Positions 52,956 to 62,653 of a stretch of 64,000 nucleotides of DNA are shown in pieces (position 1 is the first letter of the stretch; every line of letters begins with the position of its first letter). Under the pieces are notes generated by a model, which ran no database searches, was not told where the DNA came from, and worked only from the letters and a program-made list of their open reading frames with translations. Position numbers and translations under genes: made by a program. The stretch comes from Aurantiacibacter odishensis. Lineage in GTDB: Bacteria > Pseudomonadota > Alphaproteobacteria > Sphingomonadales > Sphingomonadaceae. The stretch covers positions 454,195-518,194 of the forward strand of contig NZ_QYOS01000024.1 of the NCBI RefSeq assembly GCF_003605195.1, in the 5' to 3' direction.

Positions 52956-53942
52956 TCAGCTCTGCGGGGCGTGCCCGGCGCGCCAGGCGCTGGGCGTCAC
53001 GCCGAAACGCTTGCGGAACAGCCGGGTGAAGTAGCCGGGATCGAGAAACCCGTTGCGAAAGGCGATGTCCGCCACCGGCAGGCCCGCCGCGCGCGGATCG
53101 GCCAGCATGTCGCTCGCCCGGTCCAGCCGCATGGCGTTGAGCTCCTGCACGAAACTGGTGCCGCTGCCCGCCAGCAGGGTTTGCAGGTAGCGCTTGGAAA
53201 TGCCGCAATCCTCCGCCACGCGTTCGGGCGACAGGGCCGAGTCCGCATAGTCGCTCTCGATACGGCGCAGGATGCGCCGTGCCAGTTGTCCGCGATGGCG
53301 GGTTCCGACGCCCGCTTCCTCCACTCCCGTCGCCAGCGACAGCAGCGTGCCGACCTGTTCCGCGATGAGAGGGCGGGGGAGGGGCGCTTGGTCGATCCCG
53401 TCCAGCATGGTTTCCAGCAATGCCCCAAGCGGCCTGCCCCAACCTTCACGGGTCTCGATCGGACGCGCCAGCAGCGCGCCGGGATCGGGCAAGTGCTTTT
53501 CCAGCCAGCCCTGCGGCATCATCAGGTCGAGGCACTCGTGCTCTGTCGCCATTTCCATCTGGTAGAAACGGGTGTTGTCCAGCAGCACGAACTGCCCCGG
53601 CTCGATGGTGAAGCTCTTGCCGCCCATCAGCGTCTTCATCGCGCCGTGTCGGGAATAGACGAGTTGGATGGAGGGCGCGGCGCGGCCCGCGCTGCCTTCG
53701 GTGCCGGTGTGCGTTACGCGCTGCGCCGGGGCATAGAGGTGCAGCAGGCGAAGCTGGCCGATGCCGTGGCTGATCCAGCGCGCTGCGAAACTGTCTGCAT
53801 CGAAGACTTCCACTTCGATCGGTGCGATGGTGCTGGCTGCCCATTCGCGCCATTCGCGCAGCGCCTCGGGCCGGGCGAGACCGGCCGAGGACCAGCTTTC
53901 AGGCTCGCTGGCTGCGAGTTCGGATGGCTTGCGCGATGCCAT
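52956..53942 (-). CDS. AraC-family transcriptional regulator
   Basis: The 328-residue protein has an N-terminal ligand-binding domain of the AraC_binding_2 type (TIEPGQFVLLDNTRFYQMEM) and a C-terminal double helix-turn-helix: LSPERVAEDCGISKRYLQTLL and VADIAFRNGFLDPGYFTRLFRKRFGVTPSAWR. It leads the leftward gene train (hydrolase, then kinase-carboxylase operon) and is divergent from the amidohydrolase gene, so it is the likely activator for one or both. The ATG at 53942 follows AGGAT by eight bases. Confidence 0.9.
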   Translation of the reverse strand: MASRKPSELAASEPESWSSAGLARPEALREWREWAASTIAPIEVEVFDADSFAARWISHGIGQLRLLHLYAPAQRVTHTGTEGSAGRAAPSIQLVYSRHGAMKTLMGGKSFTIEPGQFVLLDNTRFYQMEMATEHECLDLMMPQGWLEKHLPDPGALLARPIETREGWGRPLGALLETMLDGIDQAPLPRPLIAEQVGTLLSLATGVEEAGVGTRHRGQLARRILRRIESDYADSALSPERVAEDCGISKRYLQTLLAGSGTSFVQELNAMRLDRASDMLADPRAAGLPVADIAFRNGFLDPGYFTRLFRKRFGVTPSAWRAGHAPQS

Positions 53943-53966
53943 GAAGACAATCCTGCGCGCAAAAAT

Positions 53967-53979
53967 CCGATTTGGCAAA
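53967..53979. promoter_or_regulatory. Shared 13-base motif in the araC/amidohydrolase divergent region
   Basis: CCGATTTGGCAAA, identical to 52006-52018, lies 25 bases before the araC start and 60 bases before the amidohydrolase start. It is a candidate AraC-protein site that would tie both units to one inducer. Confidence 0.5.
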
Positions 53980-54038
53980 CGTGACGAAATCCCTAGTCTT
54001 GCCCAAACCTTGATAGTTCAACGGGAGAGGAGAGACCC

Positions 54039-55079
54039 ATGGGAAAGAGATGTCGCCTGATTGCCTGCGAGGAAGCCTGGACCATCCCCGAGGTCGCCGA
54101 TGAACTGAAGAAGGTGGCGCGCAGTCCCAGTCAGAGCCTCGACAAGTTGCTGGTGGCAGGCATCTACGATGCGGAGGAGGATAACAGCGGCTACGGCAAG
54201 ATGAACTTCCTGCAAGGACTGCTGGACGTGGAGGAGCAGCGTCTGCCGCAGATGGACGAACACGGCGTGGACATGCACCTGCTCACGCTGACAGCGCCGG
54301 GCGTGCAGATGTTCGATGCCGATACCGCGACAGACCTTGCGGCGCTTTCCAACGACCGGCTGGCCGAGATCTGCTCCAATCGCCCTGATCGCTTTGCCGG
54401 CCTCGGCAGCTTCGCCCCGCACAGCCCGAAACGGGCCGCGAAAGAGGTGGAGCGCGTGATGACCGAGCTGAAACTCAATGGCCTTGTCGTCAACAGCCAC
54501 ACCCACGGCGACTATTTCGACGATTATCGCTTCTGGCCGATCCTGGAAGCGGCAGAGGCGCACGATGCCACGATCTACATCCACCCCCGGGCGCCCTCGG
54601 ACAGCCTGAAGGGTCCGTTGCAGGACTATGCAATGGATTCGGCCATGTGGGGCTATGGCGTGGAAGTGGGCACGATGATGCTGCGCATGATGGCGGGCGG
54701 CGTGTTCGACAGGTTCCCGAACCTGAAGATCTGCGTCGGCCACATGGGTGAGATGGTGCCGTTCTTCATCTGGCGGATCAATTTCATGAACAGTCGCGCG
54801 CAGAAGGTGGGCCGCGCACCGAAGACCGAAAGGAGCATGGAAGAATACTTCCGCGACAACTTCGTTTTCACCACCAGCGGCGTGGAGGACCATCTCGCCC
54901 TGCGTTATGCCATCACGCGTATGGGGATCGACAACGTCATCTGGGCGATCGATTATCCGTACCAGCCGATGAAACCGGCGGTGGACTTCATCGAGAGCTT
55001 TGAATGCACCGAGGCGGAAATGCACGCGCTTTGTCACGGCAATGCGGAGCGCGTGTTCCATATTCCGCCGCAGGGTTGA
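54039..55079 (+). CDS. Amidohydrolase-2 family protein, LigW-like aromatic acid decarboxylase
   Basis: The 346-residue metal-dependent TIM-barrel protein carries the decarboxylase-type motifs: LIACEEAW (metal Glu), LNGLVVNSHTHGDYFDDYRFWPILEAAE, the metal His in ATIYIHPRAPS, ICVGHMGEMVPFFIWR (His), and NVIWAIDYPYQ (catalytic Asp). These match the gamma-resorcylate / 2,3-dihydroxybenzoate / 5-carboxyvanillate decarboxylase group rather than hydrolases. A strong GGAGAGGAG ribosome site precedes the ATG. It removes (or adds) CO2 on a hydroxybenzoate; the exact substrate is not shown. It is divergent from araC. Confidence 0.85.
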   Translation: MGKRCRLIACEEAWTIPEVADELKKVARSPSQSLDKLLVAGIYDAEEDNSGYGKMNFLQGLLDVEEQRLPQMDEHGVDMHLLTLTAPGVQMFDADTATDLAALSNDRLAEICSNRPDRFAGLGSFAPHSPKRAAKEVERVMTELKLNGLVVNSHTHGDYFDDYRFWPILEAAEAHDATIYIHPRAPSDSLKGPLQDYAMDSAMWGYGVEVGTMMLRMMAGGVFDRFPNLKICVGHMGEMVPFFIWRINFMNSRAQKVGRAPKTERSMEEYFRDNFVFTTSGVEDHLALRYAITRMGIDNVIWAIDYPYQPMKPAVDFIESFECTEAEMHALCHGNAERVFHIPPQG

Positions 55080-55135
55080 GACGCGGGGCTGAGACGGGCG
55101 TTTACCTTGTCATGGAGTGCGCCTAGGCGGGGCGC

Positions 55136-56266
55136 ATGAGCGAAACACCATCCAATGCCCCGCTGGCCGGTATCAAGGTCGTCGAACTCGCGCGTATTCT
55201 GGCAGGGCCCTGGGCCGGGCAGGTGCTGGCGGATCTTGGCGCGGAAGTCATCAAGGTAGAAAGCCCCGAGGGCGACGATACCCGTCAGTGGGGCCCGCCG
55301 TTCATAGATCGGCCCGACGGCACCAAGGATGCCGCCTATTTCCATGCCGCCAACCGCGGCAAGGACACGATCACCGCTGATTTCAATCGCGCGGGCGACG
55401 TGAACAAGGTGAAGGCCCTGATCGCCGAGGCCGACGTGGTGATCGAGAATTTCCGCGTGGGCAGCCTCGCCAAGTTTGGGCTGGACTACAAAAGCCTTGT
55501 CGCGAACCATCCGGGCCTCGTCTACTGCTCGATCACCGGGTTCGGACACGACGGCCCCTACGCGGGCCGGGCGGGATACGACTTCATCATCCAAGGCATG
55601 AGCGGGATCATGGACCTGACCGGGTTTCCCGACGGTGCGCCAACCAAGATCGGCGTTGCCTATGCCGACATCATGACCGGCCTCTACGCCGTGATCGGCA
55701 TCCAGGCAGCGCTGCGCCAGCGCGAGACGACCGGGCGCGGGCAGCTTGTCGACATGGCGCTGTTCGATGTGATGGTGGGAACGCTCGGCAACCAGGCGAT
55801 GAACTACCTTGTTTCCGGTCGGAGTCCGAAGCGGATGGGCAATGCCCACCCCAACATCGCGCCTTATGAGGCGTTCGAGGCGAAGGACGGCTGGCTGATC
55901 GTGGCCGTGGGCAACGACAAACAATTCAGGCGTTTTGCCGATGCGATAGACCTGCCCGCGCGCGAGGAGTGGACGACCAACGCCCGCCGCGTGAAGAACC
56001 GCACATCGCTGTCCGCCGCCATCGCCATGCGGGTGAAGGAAATGAAGCGCGACGACCTGCTGCTGAAGCTGGAGAACCGCGGCATTCCCGCTGGCCCCAT
56101 CAACAATGTGAAGCAGGCGCTCACCGATCCGCAGATGGTCGCTCGCGGCATGGTGGTGGACCTGGACGAGGCGGGCCTGAAGGGCCTGCGCACGCCCATC
56201 CGGTTTTCCGATGCAGACCTTGCGCTGGGCAAGCCGTCACCGGCATTGCCCAGGCAGGAGGACTGA
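55136..56266 (+). CDS. CaiB/BaiF family (class III) CoA-transferase
   Basis: The 376-residue protein has the family N-terminus LAGIKVVELARILAGPWAGQVLADLGAEVIKVE, the segment VIENFRVGSLAKFGLDY, and the catalytic Asp in GQLVDMALFDVMVG. Such enzymes move CoA between carboxylic acids through aspartyl-CoA. The neighbours suggest an aromatic or beta-oxo acid as acceptor. It stands 56 bases after the amidohydrolase stop in the same direction, so the two may be one transcript. It converges on the aldehyde dehydrogenase gene. Confidence 0.9.
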   Translation: MSETPSNAPLAGIKVVELARILAGPWAGQVLADLGAEVIKVESPEGDDTRQWGPPFIDRPDGTKDAAYFHAANRGKDTITADFNRAGDVNKVKALIAEADVVIENFRVGSLAKFGLDYKSLVANHPGLVYCSITGFGHDGPYAGRAGYDFIIQGMSGIMDLTGFPDGAPTKIGVAYADIMTGLYAVIGIQAALRQRETTGRGQLVDMALFDVMVGTLGNQAMNYLVSGRSPKRMGNAHPNIAPYEAFEAKDGWLIVAVGNDKQFRRFADAIDLPAREEWTTNARRVKNRTSLSAAIAMRVKEMKRDDLLLKLENRGIPAGPINNVKQALTDPQMVARGMVVDLDEAGLKGLRTPIRFSDADLALGKPSPALPRQED

Positions 56267-56287
56267 AGCGGCGATCAGGCCGCCCCC

Positions 56288-57637
56288 TCAGGCCGCCATG
56301 TGCTGGTAGACGGCGCGGTGGTGGCTGAATTCCCTGAAGCCCCAGTAGCCGTGATAGCTGCCCATGCCGCTGCCGTTCACGCCGCCGAAGGGCAGGCGAT
56401 TTTCGAGGTAGTGCGAGAATACGCCGTTCAGGGTCGTGCCGCCCGAACTGGTGCGTTTGAGCACCTTGTCCATGTTCTCCTCGCTGGGTGAGAACATGTA
56501 GAGCGCCAGCGGCTTGTCGCGCGCCTCGATGTAGTCGATCACCTGGTCGAGGCTGTCGTAGGTCATCACCGGCAGCACGGGGGCAAAGATTTCCTCCTGC
56601 AGGATTGTCATCTGCGGGGTGACATCGGTGAGCAGGGTGGGGTGGATGGTGAGGTCGTCCGCATCCATTTCGCCGCCCACGGCAATGGTCGCGCCTTTTT
56701 CGACGGCATCGTCCACCATGGATTTCACGCGGTTGAAATTCGCCTCGTTCACGATCTGCGCAATGGCGGACTTGTCGATCTCGCCGCTACCGTAAAGGTT
56801 GTTCTGCACATTGGTGCGGAAGCCTTCGACCAGTTCGTCCTGCTTGTCCTCCGGAACGAACACGTAGTCCGGGCAGATGCAGGCCTGCCCGCCGTTGAAC
56901 TGCTTGGCCCCGGCCAGTGCGGCGGCGATAGGCGCTACGTCCGCGCCGTGATCGATGATGACGGGGCTCTTGCCGCCCAGTTCCAGCGTGACGGTGGAGA
57001 GGTGCTTTGCTGCCGCTGCCATCACGATCTTGCCCACGCGGGTAGAGCCGGTGAAGAAGATGTGGTTGAACGGCAGTTCCAGCAGAGCTTCTGCCACCGA
57101 GACATCGCCTTCGAACACGGCGACCTCGTTCTCGTCGAAGGCTTCCTCGACGATCACCTTGGCGATCTTCGCCACGTTGGGGCACAGGTCCGTCAGCTTC
57201 ACCATGCATGTGTTGCCAGCGGCAACCGCAGCGGCCACCGGGCCGAGCGTCAGGCCGAGCGGGAAGTTCCACGGGCCCAGCACCAGACACACGCCGCGCG
57301 CTTCGGGCACGATCATGGCCTTGTCGGTTTCGGACTTGCTGGGCGTGACCGGGGTCGGCTTCATCCACTCTTCCAGCTCGTCGATGTTGAGCTGGATATT
57401 GCCGACGATGTTCATCACCTCGGTCACGCGGATCTCGCCTTCGGGCTTGCGCGTGTCCTTCAGCACGGCGGCGACGATATCGTCCGCGTGGCTTTCCACC
57501 GCGTCCTTCAGCTTCTGCAGCTTCGCCTTGCGCGTGGCAGCATCGCTGGCCTTCACGTTCCACTGGTTCGCCTGCTGCGCCTGGAAGATGCGCTTGATAT
57601 CGGCGGACAGGTCGGCGGCGGTGGGTTGGTCGGTCAT
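56288..57637 (-). CDS. Aldehyde dehydrogenase (ALDH3-like; candidate vanillin/coniferyl aldehyde dehydrogenase)
   Basis: The 449-residue protein is of the short ALDH3 type. It has the cofactor segment GPWNFPLGLTLGPVAAAVAAGN, FTGSTRVGKIV, the catalytic Glu in TLELGGKSPVI, the catalytic Cys in NGGQACICPDYVFV, and the C-terminal PFGGVNGSGMGSYHG. It oxidises an aldehyde to the acid with NAD(P). FerB, encoded about 2 kb away, should release vanillin, so vanillin is a sensible substrate, though aliphatic aldehydes are also common in this group. The ATG at 57637 follows GGGGAG by six bases. Confidence 0.9.
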   Translation of the reverse strand: MTDQPTAADLSADIKRIFQAQQANQWNVKASDAATRKAKLQKLKDAVESHADDIVAAVLKDTRKPEGEIRVTEVMNIVGNIQLNIDELEEWMKPTPVTPSKSETDKAMIVPEARGVCLVLGPWNFPLGLTLGPVAAAVAAGNTCMVKLTDLCPNVAKIAKVIVEEAFDENEVAVFEGDVSVAEALLELPFNHIFFTGSTRVGKIVMAAAAKHLSTVTLELGGKSPVIIDHGADVAPIAAALAGAKQFNGGQACICPDYVFVPEDKQDELVEGFRTNVQNNLYGSGEIDKSAIAQIVNEANFNRVKSMVDDAVEKGATIAVGGEMDADDLTIHPTLLTDVTPQMTILQEEIFAPVLPVMTYDSLDQVIDYIEARDKPLALYMFSPSEENMDKVLKRTSSGGTTLNGVFSHYLENRLPFGGVNGSGMGSYHGYWGFREFSHHRAVYQHMAA

Positions 57638-57730
57638 GTCAGGCTCCCCGGCTGGCGTGTGTGGACGTGTTGTCACGCGCTAGATCGTCACTCGCCCGGA
57701 CATTGTCAATCAGCAGAGATTGGTGACTTG

Positions 57731-58977
<1,247 letters not shown>

Positions 58978-58995
58978 TGTCTTGTCCTGTTGCAT

Positions 58996-59012
58996 GGTGC
59001 GCCTGGCGCACC
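58996..59012. promoter_or_regulatory. Perfect palindrome between the MarR gene and ligA
   Basis: GGTGCGCC-T-GGCGCACC is a perfect 17-base dyad placed 18 bases before the chosen ligA start and 12 bases after the MarR gene stop. It could be an operator for ligAB or a hairpin that partly ends the marR transcript. There is no T-run on either strand. Confidence 0.45.
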
Positions 59013-59024
59013 GTATCGTTAGCT

Positions 59025-59453
59025 TTATTGCTCGCCGCTATCCACGATCCATAGCGCGTTGAGCGCCGGGAGCAGGTGGGCGCGGTGCTGTGCTGGCACG
59101 CGGGAAAGCAGTTCGGCCTCGAACGCCTCGATCACTTCCAGGGCCTTGTCGCGCACCTTGCGGCCTTTCGCCGACAGCACGAGGCCCTGCGATTTTCCGT
59201 CGATGGCGTGGCGCTCGATCAGCCCGTCGCTCTCCAGCCGTTTCAGCAGCGGCACCATGTTGGCGCGCTGGATATCCAGCTGCCGGCCAAGTGCGCTGGC
59301 GGTGATATCGGGATAGGTGCCAATCAGCAGCAGGGCAGAGGCATCGGCCTGTCGCAGCCCCAGTTCCGCCAGACGCCCGGCAAGTTCTGCGCCGGTGGCA
59401 TTGGCAGCCCGTCGCAGCGAATAGCCGGGGAAGCGGATCAGCGGATCGTCCAT
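59025..59453 (-). CDS. MarR-family regulator (FerC-like)
   Basis: The 142-residue winged-helix regulator has the DNA-binding segment ITASALGRQLDIQRANMVPLLKRLESDGLIERHAIDGKSQGLVLSAKGRKV, typical of MarR (helix, wing with DGKSQ). It is divergent from ferB with an inverted repeat in between. In SYK-6 a MarR protein, FerC, represses ferBA until hydroxycinnamoyl-CoA binds; this gene is the positional match. It may also affect ligAB, which lie downstream on the same strand. I chose the ATG at 59453, with AAGGTG upstream, over a GTG at 59462. Confidence 0.88.
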   Translation of the reverse strand: MDDPLIRFPGYSLRRAANATGAELAGRLAELGLRQADASALLLIGTYPDITASALGRQLDIQRANMVPLLKRLESDGLIERHAIDGKSQGLVLSAKGRKVRDKALEVIEAFEAELLSRVPAQHRAHLLPALNALWIVDSGEQ

Positions 59454-59482
59454 GCGGGGCACCTTAGCGATTGTTGTTGCTT

Positions 59483-59502
59483 ATAGCAATCTGTATAGCT
59501 AT
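59483..59502. promoter_or_regulatory. Candidate MarR/FerC operator in the marR-ferB divergent promoter
   Basis: ATAGC-N10-GCTAT forms a 20-base inverted repeat. It overlaps a second dyad, TTGCT-TAT-AGCAA at 59477-59489. The region is AT-rich compared with its surroundings and lies midway between the two start codons, where a MarR repressor would block both promoters. Confidence 0.55.
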
Positions 59503-59556
59503 TGGGGATAACAATTAATCGAACGGCGCGAGTCGCGCCAGCAGAGGAGAGTCAGC

Positions 59557-60420
59557 ATGGCAAAAGGCCCGTCGCAACCCGATCCGCGTCCGCAGGAAGA
59601 AACCGTCAAGTACGACATCGTCGACGGCGTCGCATGGGTATCGTTCAACCGCCCCGACAAGCGCAACTGCATGAGCCCCAAGCTCAACAAGCAGATGCTG
59701 ATCGTGCTGGAAGAACTGGAATTCCGTGACGATGTGCAGGTGCTGGTGCTGACCGGGGAGGGCACTTCATGGTCCGCGGGCATGGACCTGCTGGAATACT
59801 TCCGCGAAGCCGAACAGCAGGGCCTGCACAAGGTGCGTGAGCACCAGCGCCAGGCCTACGGCTGGTGGGAACGCCTGCGCTGGTACGAAAAGCCGACTGT
59901 CGCCATGATCAACGGCTGGTGCTTCGGCGGTGCCTACGGCCCGCTGTTCGCCTGCGACCTCGCCTATTGCTCCGACGATGCGCAGTTCGGCCTGTCCGAA
60001 ATCAACTGGGCCATCCTGCCCGGCGGCGGTGCGTCCAAGGTCGCGGCAGAGCTGCTCAACTTCCGCGACGCCATGTACCACGCCATGATGGGCGAGAACC
60101 TGACCGGACCCGAGGCCGCAGCCAAGGGCATGGTCAACGAATCGCTCCCCGCCGACAAGCTGAAGGCGCGCGTGCAGGAAGTGGTCGACGTGCTGAAGAA
60201 GAAGGACAGCCAGGCCCTGCGGGCTACCAAGTGGGCCGTGCGCCGCGTGCGCGAGATGACCTACGACAATGCCGAGGACTACCTGATCCGCGCTCAGGAG
60301 GCGTTGAACGATTTTGGCGGCTGGGAAACCCGCAAGGAAGCGACGAAGCAGTTTCTCGACGAGAAGACCTTCAAGCCTGGCCTCGGCGCTTTCGACAAGA
60401 CCAAGGTCAGCAAGGACTGA
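59557..60420 (+). CDS. ferB: p-Hydroxycinnamoyl-CoA (feruloyl-CoA) hydratase/lyase
   Basis: The 287-residue crotonase-fold enzyme starts with the HCHL-like segment YDIVDGVAWVSFNRPDKRNCMSPKLNKQM. It has the CoA/oxyanion loop TSWSAGMDLLEYF and the second oxyanion region INGWCFGGAYGPLFACDLAYCSDDAQFGLSEINWAILPGG, including the Glu used for catalysis. It hydrates feruloyl-CoA and cleaves it to vanillin and acetyl-CoA. An AGAGGAG site lies seven bases before the ATG. It is followed by ferA after a gap that contains a hairpin. Confidence 0.95.
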   Translation: MAKGPSQPDPRPQEETVKYDIVDGVAWVSFNRPDKRNCMSPKLNKQMLIVLEELEFRDDVQVLVLTGEGTSWSAGMDLLEYFREAEQQGLHKVREHQRQAYGWWERLRWYEKPTVAMINGWCFGGAYGPLFACDLAYCSDDAQFGLSEINWAILPGGGASKVAAELLNFRDAMYHAMMGENLTGPEAAAKGMVNESLPADKLKARVQEVVDVLKKKDSQALRATKWAVRRVREMTYDNAEDYLIRAQEALNDFGGWETRKEATKQFLDEKTFKPGLGAFDKTKVSKD

Positions 60421-60440
60421 TCTTGATACCGCTGAATCGA

Positions 60441-60465
60441 TCACCCCGGCCATCGGTCGGGGTGA
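60441..60465 (+). other. Intercistronic hairpin between ferB and ferA
   Basis: TCACCCCGGCC and GGTCGGGGTGA pair over 11 positions (one G-T) around the loop ATC. No T-run follows, so a full terminator is unlikely. It may protect the ferB message or lower ferA expression. Confidence 0.6.
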
Positions 60466-60525
60466 CGCTTATGGTGCTGCGGGTTACGTAACGCAGCGAG
60501 AATTGTCAGGGAAGAGGATCGCCCG

Positions 60526-62646
60526 ATGAGCACCCGTCGCTTCACCAACGAACAGATCGATCGCCTGTTGCGCCCCAAATCGGTCGCCGTCGTCGGCGCG
60601 TCCGACCGTCACGGCGCGCTCGGCTGCACGCTGCTGAACAACCTCGTGCAGTACGAGTTCGATGGCGACGTCTACCCGGTGAACCCCAAGCGCGACGAGC
60701 TTCAGGGCCTGAAGGTCTACAAGGACGTGAAGGAACTGCCCCACGGCGTCGATTGCGCGGTGCTGGCGATCCCGCGCCCCTTCGTGCTGCAGACGGTGCG
60801 CGAGCTGGCCGAGAACGGCTGCGGCGCGGTGGTGATCTATGCCGCCGGTTTCTCCGAAGCGGGTGAAGAGGGCGCGAAGGACCAGGCCGAGCTGGCCGCC
60901 ATTGCCGAGAAGCACGGCATCATCATCGAAGGCCCGAATTGCCTCGGCTGCACGAACTACGTCGAGCGTATTCCGCTAACTTTCGTGGAAACCAACATGC
61001 AGACCCCGCCAAAGGGCGCGCGCGCCGTGGGCGTTGCCAGCCAGTCGGGCGCGCTTGCCGCCGTGCTGGCCACCACGCTGCACCCGCGCGGCTGCTATGT
61101 CTCCACGTCGGTCTCAACCGGGAACGAGGCGGCCTCCGGCGTGGAGGACTACGTCGAATGGCTGGTGGACGATCCCGCCACCCACGTGATCGCCATGTAT
61201 GTGGAGACGTTCCGTCGCCCGCAGGCATTCATCGCCGCCGCCCGCCGTGCACGTTCCGCCGGCAAGCCCATCGTGCTGCTGCATCCGGGCAAGAGCGACA
61301 AGGCGCAGGAATCGGCTGCCACCCACACTGGCGCAATGGCGGGCAACTACGCGTTGATGAAGGCCAAGCTGACGCGCGAAGGCATCATTTTTGCCGACAC
61401 GCTGGAGGAACTGGCCGATATCGCCACCATCGCCGTCACTTGCGAGAGCCTGCCGGGTGCGAACATGGTGGTGCTGGGCGAAAGCGGCGCGCTGCGCGGC
61501 CTCGCCTTCGACCTTGCCGAGGATATCGGGCTGGACCTGCTGCACCTCGACGACGGGAACAGCCCCCGGCTGCGCGAAGTGCTGCCCGATTTCGTGCCGG
61601 TATCGAACCCGACAGACATTACCGCCGTGGGCCTCAGCGAACCGGAGATCTACACCAACCTGCTGACCGCGCTGCTGGAGGACGACCGCGTGGGTTCCGT
61701 GGTGGCCAGCATCATCCAGTCCGACCCGATCACCAGCGAGATCAAGTTCCCGGCCATCCAGAAAGTGCTCGATGGGCGCGAAATGGACAAGCCGCTGGTC
61801 TTCGCAGGTGTCGACGAGGGCGCGAACGTGCCGCAGAAATACAAGGACGGGTTGGCGAAAGTGGGCATACCCTACTTCCCCTCCACGGAACGCGCCTACC
61901 GCGCGATCGCTCGCTTGGCAGACCTTGCCAAACGCGACCTCGAAAACCGTTCAGGCGAACCGCTGGCGGTGCCGGGCATTGCAGACGAGAGCGGCGTGAT
62001 ACCCGAATACCGGGCGAAGGAACTGCTGCGTCCGCTGAACGTGCCGTTCCCCGAAAGCACCTTTGCCGCTTCCGCCGACGATGCCGCGAAGGCCGCCGAT
62101 GCGCTCGGCTATCCCGTGGTGATGAAGGCACAGGCCGCGGCGCTCGGTCACAAGAGCGATGCCGGCGGCGTGATCCTGAATCTCAAGTCGGCCGAAGAGG
62201 TGCGCGAGGCGTTCGACCGGATGTACGGCAACGTAGCGAACTACGATTCCTCCATTACTCTGGACGGCGTGCTGGTGGAAAAGATGGGCACCATGGGCAC
62301 CGAAATGATCGTGGGTGCGAAGCACGATCCGCAGTGGGGGCCGGTCGTGCTCGCGGGCTTTGGCGGCGTGACGGCGGAAATCCTGAAGGACGTGAAGCTG
62401 TTCACCCCCGATCTGGGCGTCGAACAGGTGAAGGAAGGCCTGCTCAAGCTGAAGCAGGCTCCGCTGCTGACGGGCTGGCGCGGATCGCCTGCGCTGGACG
62501 TGGATGCTCTTGCCGAAATGATCGTGACCATGGGTCGCATCATGGAAGGCAATCCCTCCATCCGCGAAGTCGATCTCAATCCCGTGATCGTCTATCCGGA
62601 AGGGCGGGGCGTGATCGCGCTGGATGCCCTGATGCTGGTCGACTGA
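60526..62646 (+). CDS. ferA: Feruloyl-CoA synthetase (ADP-forming acyl-CoA synthetase family)
   Basis: The 706-residue protein is a fused ADP-forming acyl-CoA synthetase. It has a CoA-binding domain (LRPKSVAVVGASDRHGALG), a succinyl-CoA-ligase-like domain with the phosphohistidine in ESAATHTGAMAG (H267), and a C-terminal ATP-grasp domain (VPFPESTFAASADDAAKAADALGYPVVMKAQAAALGHKSDAGGV, and GTEMIVGAKHDPQWGPVVLAGFGG). SYK-6 FerA is of this unusual type, not the AMP-forming one found in pseudomonads. It activates ferulate and related hydroxycinnamates, and FerB then cleaves the product. It sits 105 bases after ferB on the same strand. Confidence 0.92.
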   Translation: MSTRRFTNEQIDRLLRPKSVAVVGASDRHGALGCTLLNNLVQYEFDGDVYPVNPKRDELQGLKVYKDVKELPHGVDCAVLAIPRPFVLQTVRELAENGCGAVVIYAAGFSEAGEEGAKDQAELAAIAEKHGIIIEGPNCLGCTNYVERIPLTFVETNMQTPPKGARAVGVASQSGALAAVLATTLHPRGCYVSTSVSTGNEAASGVEDYVEWLVDDPATHVIAMYVETFRRPQAFIAAARRARSAGKPIVLLHPGKSDKAQESAATHTGAMAGNYALMKAKLTREGIIFADTLEELADIATIAVTCESLPGANMVVLGESGALRGLAFDLAEDIGLDLLHLDDGNSPRLREVLPDFVPVSNPTDITAVGLSEPEIYTNLLTALLEDDRVGSVVASIIQSDPITSEIKFPAIQKVLDGREMDKPLVFAGVDEGANVPQKYKDGLAKVGIPYFPSTERAYRAIARLADLAKRDLENRSGEPLAVPGIADESGVIPEYRAKELLRPLNVPFPESTFAASADDAAKAADALGYPVVMKAQAAALGHKSDAGGVILNLKSAEEVREAFDRMYGNVANYDSSITLDGVLVEKMGTMGTEMIVGAKHDPQWGPVVLAGFGGVTAEILKDVKLFTPDLGVEQVKEGLLKLKQAPLLTGWRGSPALDVDALAEMIVTMGRIMEGNPSIREVDLNPVIVYPEGRGVIALDALMLVD

Positions 62647-62653
62647 CCGGCTG

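Noticed and set aside
57694..57718. Weak inverted repeat (CAATC / GATTG) between the aldehyde dehydrogenase and ligB genes
   Set aside because: Arms of only five bases with a six-base spacer occur by chance at this frequency; nothing else supports it.
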